NCBI GenBank assembly: GCA_014529385.2
Contig: CM043942.1
Location: forward strand, 33,773,969-33,837,968
Length of the DNA: 64,000 nt
Source: Adiantum capillus-veneris
Taxonomy: Eukaryota > Streptophyta > Polypodiopsida > Polypodiales > Pteridaceae
Direction of reading: 5' to 3'
Below, in pieces: positions 24,027 to 35,849 of this stretch; positions within the stretch are counted from its first letter, which is position 1; every line of letters begins with the position of its first letter. A program made the translations under genes and the position numbers. Below the pieces are notes generated by a model, which was not told the origin of the DNA, ran no database searches, and saw only the letters and a list, made by a program, of their open reading frames with translations.

Positions 24027-24431
24027 TCTAACAACTTTTAGGTGTAAACTTTTTAGGTGTACTTTGGCACTTCAAGCCCTAGTTGCTACTCCTCTTTACC
24101 CCTTTAGAAAAAAGCACTCAAGCTACTGTACCCGCGGCTCGAATACCATTAATTGCAAGGAATAGAAGAGAGGGTCTTTCGACACCAAAACAGCACCGGC
24201 TCCTGTCAAGCTTCTAATAGCTCAATAGTGGTTAAGCCGTAGGCAAGCCCCGTAGGACTCCACTATTAAGACCATAGCTCTCGACGGTGATGCCCCGTTA
24301 ACTGCACAAAGGCAGGCGCACTGCAAGGCTGAAAAATCCCTATTCTACTTACTCACAGGCAATTAATAATACCAACCATTTGTAGCTAGCTTGAGGACCT
24401 CCCTTCTTGAGCAAGAAAAGAGAAACCTTGA

Positions 24432-24443
24432 GCTCTGATACCA
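24432..24443 (-). other. Gypsy primer-binding site, initiator-Met tRNA
   Basis: The plus strand GCTCTGATACCA is TGGTATCAGAGC on the element strand, complementary to the 3' end of plant initiator-Met tRNA. It sits one base from the 5' LTR. The leader to the gag-pol start (24027-24431) has no other feature that I recognise. Confidence 0.9.
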
Positions 24444-24444
24444 A

Positions 24445-26034
24445 TGTAACATTTAATGGCCTAAAATCTTTTGTGTAGCGGAATTTAGCATGAACATAGT
24501 GGGCATTTCATTAGAGTTGATTCCTAATGAGAATTACAAGAGTGCTTGGGTGGAGAGAGCAACAAAAAGCATAACACCTAGTTAGATAGCATCGACAATA
24601 CTTTCAAAAGAGAGAGCAATTAAGCTATTGACAACAGTTGAGGACCGGATTTGCATGGAGCCGGTCCCCCCTCCAAAAGGCTTTGTATTATGGTTTCTCC
24701 CATCAAGAGAGACATTGTACAATACAATTCTTTGTGTTCCTTCAAGACTAGCTAGTGCAATGAAGATGGAAGCTTCATACACCAAGCAAAACACTTAATC
24801 AAACACAACTTGAATTATCCCCGTTCTCAGACCCAAGACCTCACACACCTTCGCAGATGGTGAGAGCTAGCAGGGTATGAGAGTAGATTGAGAGGAAAAA
24901 GAAGTATCTTACGAGAAAGAAGTACATCTCCTCACATAATCACTCATATTAGCATAGCTTAGCTTAGTAATTAGCTTGGTAGAGAAGATGAGCATGCATT
25001 GAAGCTTGGCTCTTGGTTGGATTTGCATCCACATGCCAAGAGAGTGTTGATGTAGGCTTCTATCTCACAAGCTTGGAGTAGGTGATGAGCTCTCCATTAA
25101 AGCTTGGGAGAAGATAGAGTATTTTCCCTTCACACATGGTCAAGTGTGAGAGTGTGTGTGTCAATGCCAAGCAAAAATCAGCCCCCTCTCTCTCTTGGGC
25201 GAGCCCTAGCTGCTAAGTTAGTCTGGTTTTTGCCTCATTGGACCTCCCCAGGTCAAGCCAATATGGATTAAGCAGCATAAGTGATAGCCTTCTGACATGT
25301 GTCCCCCTTTCCCCTTTTGTGAGAGCTTTAGATAATTAAATAATTAAACTAAACTCTCATTGGACCCCTTTGCCTCCTGGCCAATAGGAATCAGGCAAGC
25401 CATGGGGCTCCTGAATGCTCATTGGACCCCTTGGGAGACTGCCCAATAGTCTTCTAGGACACTTAATTCTTATTGGTTTCTTTTATTAAATGTTTTTAAT
25501 TTAATTAAACTAGATTTACTCTAGCTTAATTCTCATTGGTCCACTTCAAGGGTCTTCCAATAGGAATTGGGCACACCTTGTGGGCATCTGGCCTAGGGAA
25601 CTGACATGTGTCCCTCATTCCCTTTGTGTAAAGGGAGCCTGTGTGTGTGTGTGTGGCTTTCTCTCTCATCCCCTAGCTTTGGGGCTCGCCCCCTCCTATG
25701 TAGGGATATGCAAAGACTTTTTGAGCTCACACTAAGCATCCAATTTTCCCTAGGGTTAACCTTTGGACACAACCTTTGAATTTTGGAACCTTAGCATTTT
25801 GGAAGTCTTAATGGGCTGAACCTTAGGGTCTTTTTGGCCCATTGTTTCACATGGCTCTTTTGCAGATGGCCCCCCCTTTGGATCCCTATTTTCCCTCCTT
25901 TGGATCCCTACTGTGGCCGGTCTGCTAACTTAACCAATATTCTAGCTTTTTCTCCCTTGGCACTTCCCCACATTAAATGATCAGTTTAATATGAGAAAAT
26001 CATTTAGGAGAATTAGATATTGATTATTGTGACA
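24445..26034 (-). repeat. Gypsy 5' LTR (1590 bp)
   Basis: It is the same length as the 3' LTR. Differences seen by eye include changes near 24637, 25227, 25264, 25697 and 26010. It should contain the element's promoter on the minus strand, but I do not see a clear TATA box. Confidence 0.95.
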
Positions 26035-26039
26035 AGATT

Positions 26040-26768
26040 AGAATTGAATATTGAAAATGCACTAAAGTAACAAGGTGACATTTACATATCAAAAAAAAAA
26101 AGTTGAAAAAAAATCTTATTTGTGAATATTTTTAAAGCTAATCCCTAATAATAATACATGCATTAAATTAACAAGGTGACATTTGCATATCAAAACCAAA
26201 AGTCGAGAAAAAAAATTAGTGGTGAACAAATTCTTTCATTAATTTTTAGTTAGAAATTTTCTGTAAATGAAAAGAAAATTTACAAGGAAAAAAGTATACT
26301 TTAAATCAAAAAGCTAACAAGAAAGTAATTAGATCTTTTAATAAAGAGACCTATTTATAAACTAAGCAAAGATTTTTAAAAAATCAAGTAAGCATTAAAT
26401 AAAGGGACCAAATTACAATGATGAAAAGAGACACTTACATTATGAAAGGAAAATATAACCTTTATAAAACTTATAAACTAAACAAAGATTTAAAAAACAA
26501 AAAAAGTCAAGTGAGCATTAAATAAAGGGACCAAATTACGATGATGAAAAGACCCATTTACATTATAAAAAAATATATAACCTTTATTAAACAAGAAAGT
26601 AAGTTGAGCATTGAAGAAGGGACCAAGTTGAAATGATGGAAAGACCCATATACATTATAAAAGAAGCTCACCAAACATGCGTCGCCAATCCGTGATTCTT
26701 AATCAACAATCCAAAAAGTGCACCCACTCTCCTATGGCCTTCTGAAGGCCAAAAAGACCACCATTTCA

Positions 26769-26861
<93 letters not shown>

Positions 26862-27716
26862 CTCCAAGAAATTATATTCTACGAGTATCAGATTGCAATA
26901 ATGATGGATACGCATGATCATACATGTGTGCAGGAATAAGGAAGTGTGTGCTCAGACACACAATACACATAGATGAATATTGAAACAAGGTGAAGAATCA
27001 CGACAATGACCTACTAAGGAAATGTAATGCAAAAGTAGATGAAGGTTGTGTTTGTAGGATTTATTTTTTCACAGCAAATATTTTGTAAGGTTGTAGAGAG
27101 GGTATATTATAAAAGAGTAATACATATATGGCAAAAGGTGACTAATAGGTCAAGTTGTTTCAATGGTAAATATGGAGATGTTACTTGTTGACCAAATTTG
27201 TCCAAACTTGGAAGTAGGATATATTATAAAGGGACTAATAGATGTATGGAAAGAGATGACAAATAGGTCAAGTTGTTTCAGTGATAAACATTGGAAAGTT
27301 ATTTGTTGATCAAATTTGGCCGAACTCGGAAGTTTGATCATTGCTTATAGAAACATTTCCAAAGTAATTTTGTGTGGAAAATTAAGTAACAATAATACTA
27401 TTTCATGAAGATAACACTAATTAATAGCATTTTATTAAAACCAAAGGTTGAAAAAAAAAATTAGTTGTGAAAAAATTATTCCGTTCAAGGACAATTTATA
27501 ATATTATATGAAGAAATTTAATTTTTTTTACAATTTACAATTATTTCACTGAGGGTGAAGAAATTATTTCATTTAAGGACAATCTATAATTTTTTAATTG
27601 TAAATTGTCTTCAAATGCAAAAAAAAAAAATTACAACAAAAAAATATGTTTTAAATAAAAGAAAGTCATTGGTCCATAAATAAAGGGACCCATTCACAAA
27701 CTAAACAAAGACAACA
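26040..27716. repeat. AT-rich repeats, including ~115-bp units at 26380-26670, and a (TG)n(AG)n tract
   Basis: The phrase TAAAGGGACCAAATTAC followed by GATGAAAAGA and ACATTATAAA recurs three times between 26380 and 26670 and once more near 28340-28430. A CTAAAGTAACAAGGTGACAT phrase recurs near 26062 and 26168. A (TG)n(AG)n microsatellite lies at 26773-26859. Two related segments near 27150 and 27260 share GGTCAAGTTGTTTCA. No gene is seen. Confidence 0.6.
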
Positions 27717-29548
27717 AGTGAAAGAATTACGGTGGCTTTCTAAATTATTAGAACGTGATAAAATCATTAGGTTGAGTTTAAGTAGAATCAGTGTTCAAGA
27801 AAGGATTACCTCAGCTTAGCCTTGAGCTAGTTGAAAATGGAGACTACGTGGTTACAAACCTTAGTAAAGGAAAAAAAGATGGTGAAATATGTGAAAAAAG
27901 AGTTCAAAAATCCTGCAAATTTTAAATTTATGCTAGTATTTCCGGTTTGCTTCTTTGTGGAAAGGAAACTCAGCTGACAGCTGCTTAATAAAAGAGACTT
28001 TCCTAAATATTGACTAAAATTAAGTTATAGAATGTAAGAAAAGTCAAGCCATGTGAGGCTGTAAAATGAAATGTGAAATTTAAAAAAACTCATTAATATA
28101 TATGTGTGTGTGTTTGTATATCCATAGAATTTACTAGAATTATGCAAGTGAAATTTCACTTTAACATTCTAAAACAATAAAATGCAAAGAAAAGTCAAGA
28201 TATGTCAGGATATGAAATGGAAGTGAAATAAATATTTAAGGTAAGTCTCCATCATGGCACTGAAAACAATGAAAATCTACCTAACCCAACACAACATTAA
28301 GGTTTCTTTTAGAAAGCGAAAAGCAAGGGAAGCCAAGTGAACATTGAGTGAAAGGGCCAATTACAATTATCAAAAGAACATTTACATTATAGAAGAAAGA
28401 TATAATATTTATCAAACCTTCCTTTTCAATCAAAGAGGAAACTTGTCCACCATCAAATACCTCTATATCAATGGTTCAAAAGATACACATTTTTTCAACC
28501 TTCCCCCAAGGCCTTCTGCAAGCCATAAATAGTTATCATCATTAGCTTGCCATGTGGCATTAATCCGCAAGCTTTATCTAGTAGTCCACAAATGCACCCA
28601 AAATCCAACCTTTACTAAGGACTACCGATCTAATCCAAAAAATGAAAGTGGATAAAACTAGCTTTTTGGATTGCATAAGGCCTTAGTAAAAGGTTTCATT
28701 TTGGTTCAATTATCAACCATTGGATAAAGCTTGTTGATTAGTGCTATGAGACAATAAACTTTCTTTTTAACTATTTCTTATAGGCTCTTGTGAGAGGGTG
28801 TTGACATTTGTGTACCTCTCTCTTTAAAGGAGGCATTGAGTATTGGATCACACACAATCTTTAGCATCCTCTTTCATCTTTTTTGTCTTTCTAAAAGAAG
28901 CCTTAGAGTTGAGTTGGGTTAGACATATTTTCAATGTTTTCAATGATAATTGAGACTTACCTTAAATTTTATTTCGATTTTAAAATAGTAAGTGGATCTT
29001 TTTATTTCACTTTCATTTCATTTCATGACATGTCTTGACTTTTCTTGCATTCTATTGTTTTAGAATGTTAAAGTGAAACTTCACTTGCATATTCTAATAA
29101 ATCCTATGGACGGACACACACACACACACACACATATATATATTTATTTATTTATTTATTTAAATTTATATTGAGTTTCTTTCATTTCACATTTTATTTC
29201 ATAGCCTCACATGGCTTGACTTTTCTTACATTCTATACCTTAATTCAAGTCAATATTAAAAAAAGTCTCTTTTATTAAGCAGCCATTGGCTGAGTTTCCT
29301 CCCCACAAAGAAGCAAACCAAAAATACTAGGATAAATTTAAAATTTTCAAGATTTTTGAACTATTTTCTCACATATCTCACCAGTTTTTCTTCCCTTTGC
29401 CATGGTTTGCAACCAGCTAGTCTCGATTTTCAACCAGCTCAAGGCTAAGCTGAGGCAATCCTTTCTCGAACAATGATTCTACGTAAACTCAACCTAATGA
29501 TTTTATCACGTTCGAATTGTTTAGAAATCCACCGTGATTCTTTCACTT
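27717..29548. mobile_element. Second foldback element (~1.8 kb), near-complete palindrome
   Basis: The left arm 27717-28325 and right arm about 28880-29548 are inverted copies: both outer ends read AAGTGAAAGAATNACGGTGG on their own strand, followed by GAACGTGATAAAATCATTAGG and, further in, CCTCAGCTTAGCC and the TTCTTTTAGAAAG inner block. The middle also contains a smaller inverted pair (28540-28620 and 28685-28765) sharing GGATAAAGCTTG, so most of the element folds back on itself. Inserts on one side break the symmetry, including an (AC)n(AT)n(TTTA)n tract at 29116-29162. No transposase and no clear target duplication are seen. It is not obviously related to the 2439-11297 element. Confidence 0.7.
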
Positions 29549-30069
29549 TTTTTCTCAATTTGCTACAAAACTTCCAAGTGTTTTTTCATTTTTATGATTT
29601 TAAAATATATTGTAGTTCCAAAAGTTTATTATTGGACAGTATCCATATGGATGAAGGTAGTTCAATTCTTGCTCCTTGCTATGTGTCCCAAAGAGCCTTA
29701 AAAGTCTTCAAGAGAATTGAAGAGAAAGAGAATTGAAGAGAAAGAGATTATGTACTTTCAAATGATCTTTCCCAAGGCTGTATTCAGTTTTTTTGTTGGA
29801 GAGGGTGCAACAAATGATTTGAAGTTTGAACACAATAATTTTTTTAAAACTTTGAAAATTTTTATTGTGTATCAAAAATTATTTTAAACTTAAGAAGTAA
29901 AGTAAAATTCCAAAAGAGCTGGCACATTGCATATAGGCCACTCCTTCATACATAAAAATATATATAAAAGTTTTTTTCCTTCCCATGAAGGTGCTAATGA
30001 TGTTGCCCCCATGTTTGTTAATTATCTTGTCCTAAAAACAAGATCTTGAGCACGCTTCACTTTTACATT
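29549..30069. other. Unrecognised DNA
   Basis: No gene or element is recognised. A short tandem AAGAGAATTG/AGAGAAAG repeat lies near 29710-29745. Confidence 0.4.
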
Positions 30070-30072
30070 TTA

Positions 30073-30524
30073 GGCCGGGTTCACATTGAGGTGGCGGAAA
30101 ACAAGACACTTTATGAGCTCTTCCAGGTAGAAAAGCTTGCAAATGTTCACTTCCACCGGCCATGTGTTCACATTGCTGGCGGAGGAACATGTGAGGGAAT
30201 TTTTTGCCACCGTCTTATGTGAACATCGGGCGGCGGCGGTGGAAGAAAGAGGAGGAGGCAAGTGTGGACAAAAGGGTGGGAGGTTTAGTTTAATGTGATT
30301 GGTGCCAACATGGCACTTTTTGCCAAGGTGGAGGTGGAAGAAAGAACTTCCAAGGGGGGGGGGGGGGGGGGGGGGGGGGACAGATCCTCTTTTTCTCTTC
30401 CACAATGTGGCACTCTCCATCTCACTTTTCCGCCGCCCTATGTGAACAACAAGGTCCACATGGAACTTTCTTGTTAGTTTACAAGCTTTTCCAATTCCTT
30501 TTGCCGCCCAATGTGAACCCAGCC
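30073..30524. mobile_element. Harbinger-type MITE (452 bp)
   Basis: The ends are inverted repeats GGCCGGGTTCACATTG and, from the right, GGCTGGGTTCACATTG, followed by GGCGG. They are flanked by a TTA duplication at 30070-30072 and 30525-30527, the target preference of PIF/Harbinger (Tourist-type) elements. Inside, the word ATGTGAAC next to GCCGCC or GGCGG occurs about five times in both orientations, perhaps as transposase-binding sites. A run of 26 G lies at 30354-30379. There is no transposase, so movement would need one in trans. A hAT origin is less likely because the duplication is 3 bp. Confidence 0.7.
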
Positions 30525-30527
30525 TTA

Positions 30528-30989
30528 GATACTTTGAAGCACTTTAAAACTAGTATTTGACCCACACGTTCCTGCAGAAAAAAAGGCTCACTGTTTTGCA
30601 GCACCCTCCTCCCCCAAAAAGGGAGCAATACATATGTGCATTCTTTGTACACCCATAATGAGTGCCGATTGATAATTGGCATTCCATTGCCAAAGATAGT
30701 ATCAATGTTCCTCGTTGGGCTAAATCTATTAGCTAGCAATTGTGACATGTAAGTAGCAAAAAAAGGTGAAGCTATGGTAGATTAGTTGCGTGCATATGCA
30801 CAAAATGAGCGATTTTCAGAGGGTAGGAATGGATAGTTGTCAAGATGCATATCATGGAGTCCTATCTCAAAAAAACTCTTCTTCATAACCTAAAATGAAT
30901 CATCACTGCCCCGATCTACACATGCCAACACCTTATCTTTGAGTGTAATCAAAGAAGTCCTTCAACTGGGCAAATTACTTTTTCTCCTC
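30528..30989. other. Unrecognised DNA
   Basis: An 89-codon frame on the minus strand (30479-30748) has no recognised domain and overlaps the MITE end, so I do not call it a gene. Confidence 0.35.
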
Positions 30990-32340
30990 CACACATACTA
31001 TTGTGTGTGTGTTTGTGTGTGTGTAGCCTTTTTTTACTTAAATAATAAGACATAATTGAACTTTAATCTTCAAAAGACAGTTGGCTTTAGAGAAAAAATC
31101 AATGATAAGTACAAAAAGAGCTCAATCTTAGAATTATCTTTGTACAAAGTTTATGAGAATGAAGCCCCATTCCAGTATATACTGATAGCATAAGTGCTTT
31201 CCCAGTAGCAAGTGTATGTGTAATCATGTAGAGACATCTGCTTTAAGCCAAAAAAATTCCAAGAAAAGATAGAGTCCTCACCTGCATCCATTCAAACAAG
31301 ACAACAGATATGTTAGCCTTGGATATGTTTTACAGGTGTGAAATGGACTATATAAGTCGCTATCCATGTCCAACTTACAACTTTTCTAGCTAAAAACATA
31401 TGTCCAAAAAGTGCTAATGAAAAGAAAATTCAATTCTTAAGGAGATAGTTATACATATGGTTTCTATATAGCCTCATATTTTTAAAGACCATAATAGATA
31501 TTTATTATACATATCATTTTGATCAGAAGGTTACCACCCCTTCTGATCCAAGTGTCTTAATACCTCCATGGACATAAAATATTCGAACCTTCAATATCCT
31601 ATGCAAAGAGTTTCCAATCCAACCTTTTATGACTTAAGACTAGTAAAACATTACGGAAGAGTTGAGTTTGCCCAAGAGAAAAGATAGCCAAAACTATGCC
31701 ATCAAGATATAGCATCCAAGGTACCAATTGTGTCTGGCAAAACAGTCCTTCCAGTTTTTTAGGGATAAGAGGGAAGAAGTACTTCTAAACCCTCCAAAAA
31801 ATAACCAGTTTTAAGCGTGATAGTTAGATCAATATTATCGTTCTTAATGCTACAACATTCTTTTGTAGTTTTTATATGATGCTTACACCTCAGCGTATCA
31901 TCAATATTCAGTCAAAATAAGTGAACGATAGAAAAACCATAACCCATGTAGAAGAATCCAACAAGGATGATAGTCCTAATGAGATTCTTTAGGGAGAAAA
32001 ACAAAAAAAAAACCTTTTTCATTAAATATGCAAAAAACCAAAGTTTCTAGAACATTTTATAAGTCTATACCTACTTCAAAGAGGTAAACAGCAGAAATTT
32101 TGAACAGTAAGCATCCGCGGCAAGTCACCTCACCAAAAAATGATGCTCCTGAGTTATGCTCAATAAACCAGGCGGTATCCTCTTTTGTGAGGATTGTTGT
32201 AGAGCAAACTATTTCCCATATTCCCACTACCGTAGGTGCCTCATTTTTTATGCAATAAACTGTTTAAGCAAAGCTCACAGAACCAAAAATATAAATAGAA
32301 ACAGTAACGAGATCCTTAATCCATAATCTCCCACACCATG
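30990..32340 (+). repeat. Dispersed repeat R1, uninterrupted copy
   Basis: This region matches, piece by piece, 37945-38388, 47667-47977 and 53478-53884. Together they form a second copy of the same sequence broken by three insertions. It starts with a short TG tract and a TTACTTAAATAATAAGACA word. It serves as the empty-site reference: the insertion points correspond to about 31468 (CCTCAT), 31789 (CTAAACCC) and 32188 (GTGAGGATTG). It has no long reading frame; its nature is unknown. Confidence 0.75.
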
Positions 32341-32364
32341 TTTTTTTTAACTGTCAAATGCAGT

Positions 32365-33173
32365 CTAACTTAGCCACCCACACAATGGGCCTTATCAAAT
32401 TAAGTCACATGGTACACATGCCTATAAGCAAAGATGTTTACATCACCTTTAGCCACCCACACAATGGGCCTTATCAAATTAAGTCACATGGTACCAAAGA
32501 TGTTTACATCACCTTTAGACCTATACATACCAAGGAGAGATAACCATAATACCAAGAGAATATACAGTAATCGACCTGTGTAGGTTGCACAGCTAGCTCC
32601 ATAACGACACAACAAAGAACGAATACACACAGTCCTCTCTTTATGCAAATAAAACACACACAAATAGGTGGAATGCACCCTCATCTCTTTAGATAGAAGA
32701 AGGTTGATCTCGAGTACTCATGGCATGTAGCGCACAGTATCCATCATCATTCCAAGCATTGAAAATGCCAGGTGCTACTTCAACTAGGGAGACAAAATGA
32801 GCCGCCTCTAATGAGGCCCCGTTTTGTAGAACATAGTAATCTACGCGCCATTAGCATGGCAGGGAAGAGGCAATGTGTGTGGCACAGTTGTAGAGTGCGA
32901 GTTTAAGCCTCGTTTATTGCAGCAGCCGACTTAATTGCCCATGATGTAATTATAACCTTTTAGGGATAACATCCCATGGTGGATTCTATCCTAATGTAGC
33001 CTAGAAAATGGGAATTTTTTTAAATATTTTAAATATAGATTAAGTGGAATTATATAGAAAAAAGAAATCAGTCCAGGGGTGTTTTTATTAGAGCAGGGCA
33101 CTATGTGTAAAAACTACCCATGTGTGATTTAGAGCATAGTGGTTTCAGGTAATATACAAAGAGAAAAAAGTAC

Positions 33174-33256
<83 letters not shown>

Positions 33257-34031
33257 GTCTTGGCCTCGTGCTCCCATCCTCTTTGTATTATCTTGTAAGT
33301 TGTTGCTACCATTGTGAGATGAGTCACATGGTACACATGCCTGTAAGCAAAGGTGTTTACATCACCTTTAGACCTATACATACCAAGGAAAGATAACCAT
33401 AATACCAATAGTATACATTAACCGACTTGTGTAGGTTGCACAGCTAGATCCATAAGGACACAACATAGAACAAGTACACATAGTCCTCTCTTTATGCAAA
33501 TAAACCACACACAAGGTTAAGTGAGAGGCGGAATGCACCCTCACCTCTTTAAATAGAAGAAGATTGATCCCGAGTACTCATGGCATGTAGCAGGCAATAT
33601 CCATCATCATTCCAAGCACTAAGTATGCCAGGTGCTACTTCAATTAGGGAAACAAAAGAAACCACCTCTGATGAGGCCCAATTTTGTAGAATAGAGTAAT
33701 CTACGCACCATTAGCATGGCAGGGAAGAGGCAATGTGTGTGGCAGAGTTGTAGAGTGCGAGTTTAAGCCTCGTCTATCGCAGCCGACTTAATTGCCCACA
33801 GTGTAATTATAACCTTTTAGGGGAAACATCCATGGTGGATTCTATCCTAATGTAGGCTAGAAAATGGGCATTTTTTTAATATTTTAACTATAGATTAAGT
33901 GGAATTATATAGAAAAGAGAAACCAGTACAAGGGTGTTTTTATTAGAACAAGTACTATGTGTAAAAACTACCCAGGTGTGATTTAGAGCATAGCGGTTTT
34001 AGGTAATGTATAGAGAGAAATAAGTACTACA

Positions 34032-34080
<49 letters not shown>
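32365..34080 (+). repeat. Tandem ~0.9-kb duplication ending in long (TG)n tracts
   Basis: The sequence from about 32406 to 33252 recurs from about 33325 to 34080. Shared landmarks are CACATGGTACACATGCCT, GTGTAGGTTGCACAGCTAG, GGCAGGGAAGAGGCAATG and TAAGTGGAATTATATAG, and each copy ends in a (TG)n tract (33176-33252 and 34033-34080). Copy 1 has an extra internal 84-bp duplication of an ACCCACACAATGGGCC segment (near 32374 and 32457). No gene is seen. Confidence 0.75.
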
Positions 34081-34083
<3 letters not shown>

Positions 34084-34118
34084 CCGCCATGTCCCAGGCA
34101 CCAAACACAATGGGTCGA

Positions 34119-34147
34119 TAGTAGGCCCATTGTGAATGGGCCTACTA
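34119..34147. repeat. Perfect 12-bp stem hairpin
   Basis: TAGTAGGCCCAT pairs with ATGGGCCTACTA across a 5-base loop. It lies just past the (TG)n tract. It may be a remnant of a small inverted-repeat element; function is unknown. Confidence 0.6.
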
Positions 34148-34192
34148 CCTTATTAAAGAGATGAGATTATCGTGGTTAAAGTGTAAGTTAGG

Positions 34193-34193
<1 letters not shown>

Positions 34194-34250
<57 letters not shown>
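34194..34250 (+). repeat. (GA)n microsatellite
   Basis: About 28 uninterrupted GA units. Confidence 0.95.
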
Positions 34251-34252
<2 letters not shown>

Positions 34253-34439
34253 TAATTTCATTAATTATGTCATCTCTTCCGAATCCGTTAAGACAATATT
34301 TGTGTAAAAGTATCTTGATATCTTCCCAAGCAAGGAAGTAATTGGAGGAGGAGTATACAATTACGTAAAGCAGACTGATACAAGTGCTAATAAGAGCAAC
34401 TTTGTGGGGTCTATTACTGTTTTTTTTAATGAATTCAAT

Positions 34440-35841
34440 AGATGGGAGATTGAGAAGGTCTCTTTTCTAAGAAAATCTTTGGTCATACTCTCCTACACAA
34501 GGTAGATGAAGAGAGATAGAAAAGTTGAGAAATTGTACCGAAGTGCCAAAAAATCCATTAGATGTAGTAAACCCTTGTCCATAAGTTGGTTCAATTTTGA
34601 AGCCGTGAGGATATATATGATTGATCTCCTCTTAGAAATACCTTTTGTTGAGGCTTAGTATATCATCCATATACTTTTATGTATGTCTTAATAATGAAAG
34701 TTTATCTTTTTTGTCACCCATGGTTTTGAGAAACCATTTGTATTCGAAGAAGGCTAAGTAAATATTACACATAAGAGGGGAGCAAGAGAAGCCCATGGGA
34801 ATTCCTAGGCTTTGGTTAAAGCAGTGTCCTCCAGAGAGAATGGTGCAATGATCAAGTACCCATGATATGTTTATTCTCTTCATTGAAGTGTAAGGGATGG
34901 GGTGACTGTGTTTTTTCAATCCATCTAGGTTTTTTGGAAAGAGAAATGCAGAAGTAACCCTTTTTCCTGGCATTAATAGAAGCTAGTTTAATAACTTGAG
35001 ACGGGACATCCTTAAGTCCTAGATCCCCTTCTAAGGGAATATTTTCATAACATTTGAGTAATATCTGTTGTAAAAAGATAAGAAATATGTTTAGGGAGGT
35101 TAAGAGTAACCTCTATTTTTTTACTAACCAGAAAGGGTTGTAGTGTATTTGAAGAAAGTTATAACAGATTTTTTGGTTGGAAGTGTAGACTAATTCAAAT
35201 TATACCAGTATAAGGTCAAGACAAAGGTTAATATCTTTGGTAACATTAGTAAAGATGCTATTCGAGGCATCAAAAATCCATCTGAATGTATGTTTATGAA
35301 TTTTATAGATGGGAAAAAGAACTAGAAGTTTGGTATCTTAAAGAGAATAACCCAAATTTCCTAAGTGCCATGAAATAATATTGGTGACCTCATAAAGGGA
35401 TGTGTTAAGTATTGTGAATTCCCTCCCAGATACACAAGAATGAGTTGCTCTCCAAGCCAGGTTTTTGCAAATAAAAGTGGTACAATTAGGGCTTTTATCT
35501 AGTCCTACTACGAACCAATTTTTTGCAAGTTTTTGAAATTCAAGAGCCAGCTGTGGTGTAATCCAACAGCTTTCTGTAGAAAGTCATTTACTAGGTATGT
35601 GTGAGATTTTTTGGAAAAAACATCTTTCCACCATTTTTGCTAAGTTTAGTAGGACTATCTTCTCCAGTTGGAGAGAACTGACAAGGTCAGTTAAGTAGCT
35701 AACTAAAGCTGATAAAGCAAGATATGGGTTTTTGGGAAAGTTAGGAATGTGATTAAGCCCTTTAGCCAAGATTTTCCAAATTGTGGTATTTTCAATTATG
35801 CTAAGATCACAAGTGCAGACATGCATACCAAACACATGCAA
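34440..35841 (-). pseudogene. Penelope-like retroelement reverse transcriptase, decayed
   Basis: On the minus strand, in order and in more than one frame, I see an N-terminal LSIIENTTIWKILAKGLNHIP segment like the start of Penelope-type RTs; LDKSPNCTTFICKN; a HK-x-F-R-x-IFDASNS segment matching the KLHK-P-x-x-FR-I block; GIPMGFSCSPLMCNIYL (34850-34750); and the catalytic KYMDD at 34662-34673, followed by a YPHGFKI segment. Stops (one just before KYMDD) and frameshifts break it. Penelope-like elements copy themselves by target-primed reverse transcription. I see no GIY-YIG endonuclease. A distant LINE RT is possible, but the HK and GIPMG blocks fit Penelope better. Confidence 0.6.
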
Positions 35842-35849
35842 AATATTAT

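Larger units (their letters stand above)
17130..26034 (-). mobile_element. Complete Ty3/gypsy chromovirus retrotransposon
   Basis: The element is 8905 bp and is bounded by 1590-bp LTRs with TG...CA ends and by a perfect 5-bp target duplication AGATT (17125-17129 and 26035-26039). On the minus strand the order is 5' LTR, initiator-Met primer site, leader, one gag-pol frame, polypurine tract and 3' LTR. The LTRs differ at about five positions by eye, so the insertion is recent. All catalytic motifs that I can check are present. It lies in AT-rich repeat DNA whose two sides share short motifs. Length and domain order fit autonomous plant chromoviruses. Confidence 0.95.

Noticed and set aside
23285-24034. 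249-codon minus-strand frame overlapping the start of gypsy gag-pol
   Set aside because: It is a shifted-frame shadow of the gag N-terminus with biased composition (His/Leu/Lys) caused by the Ser/Arg-rich coding above it.
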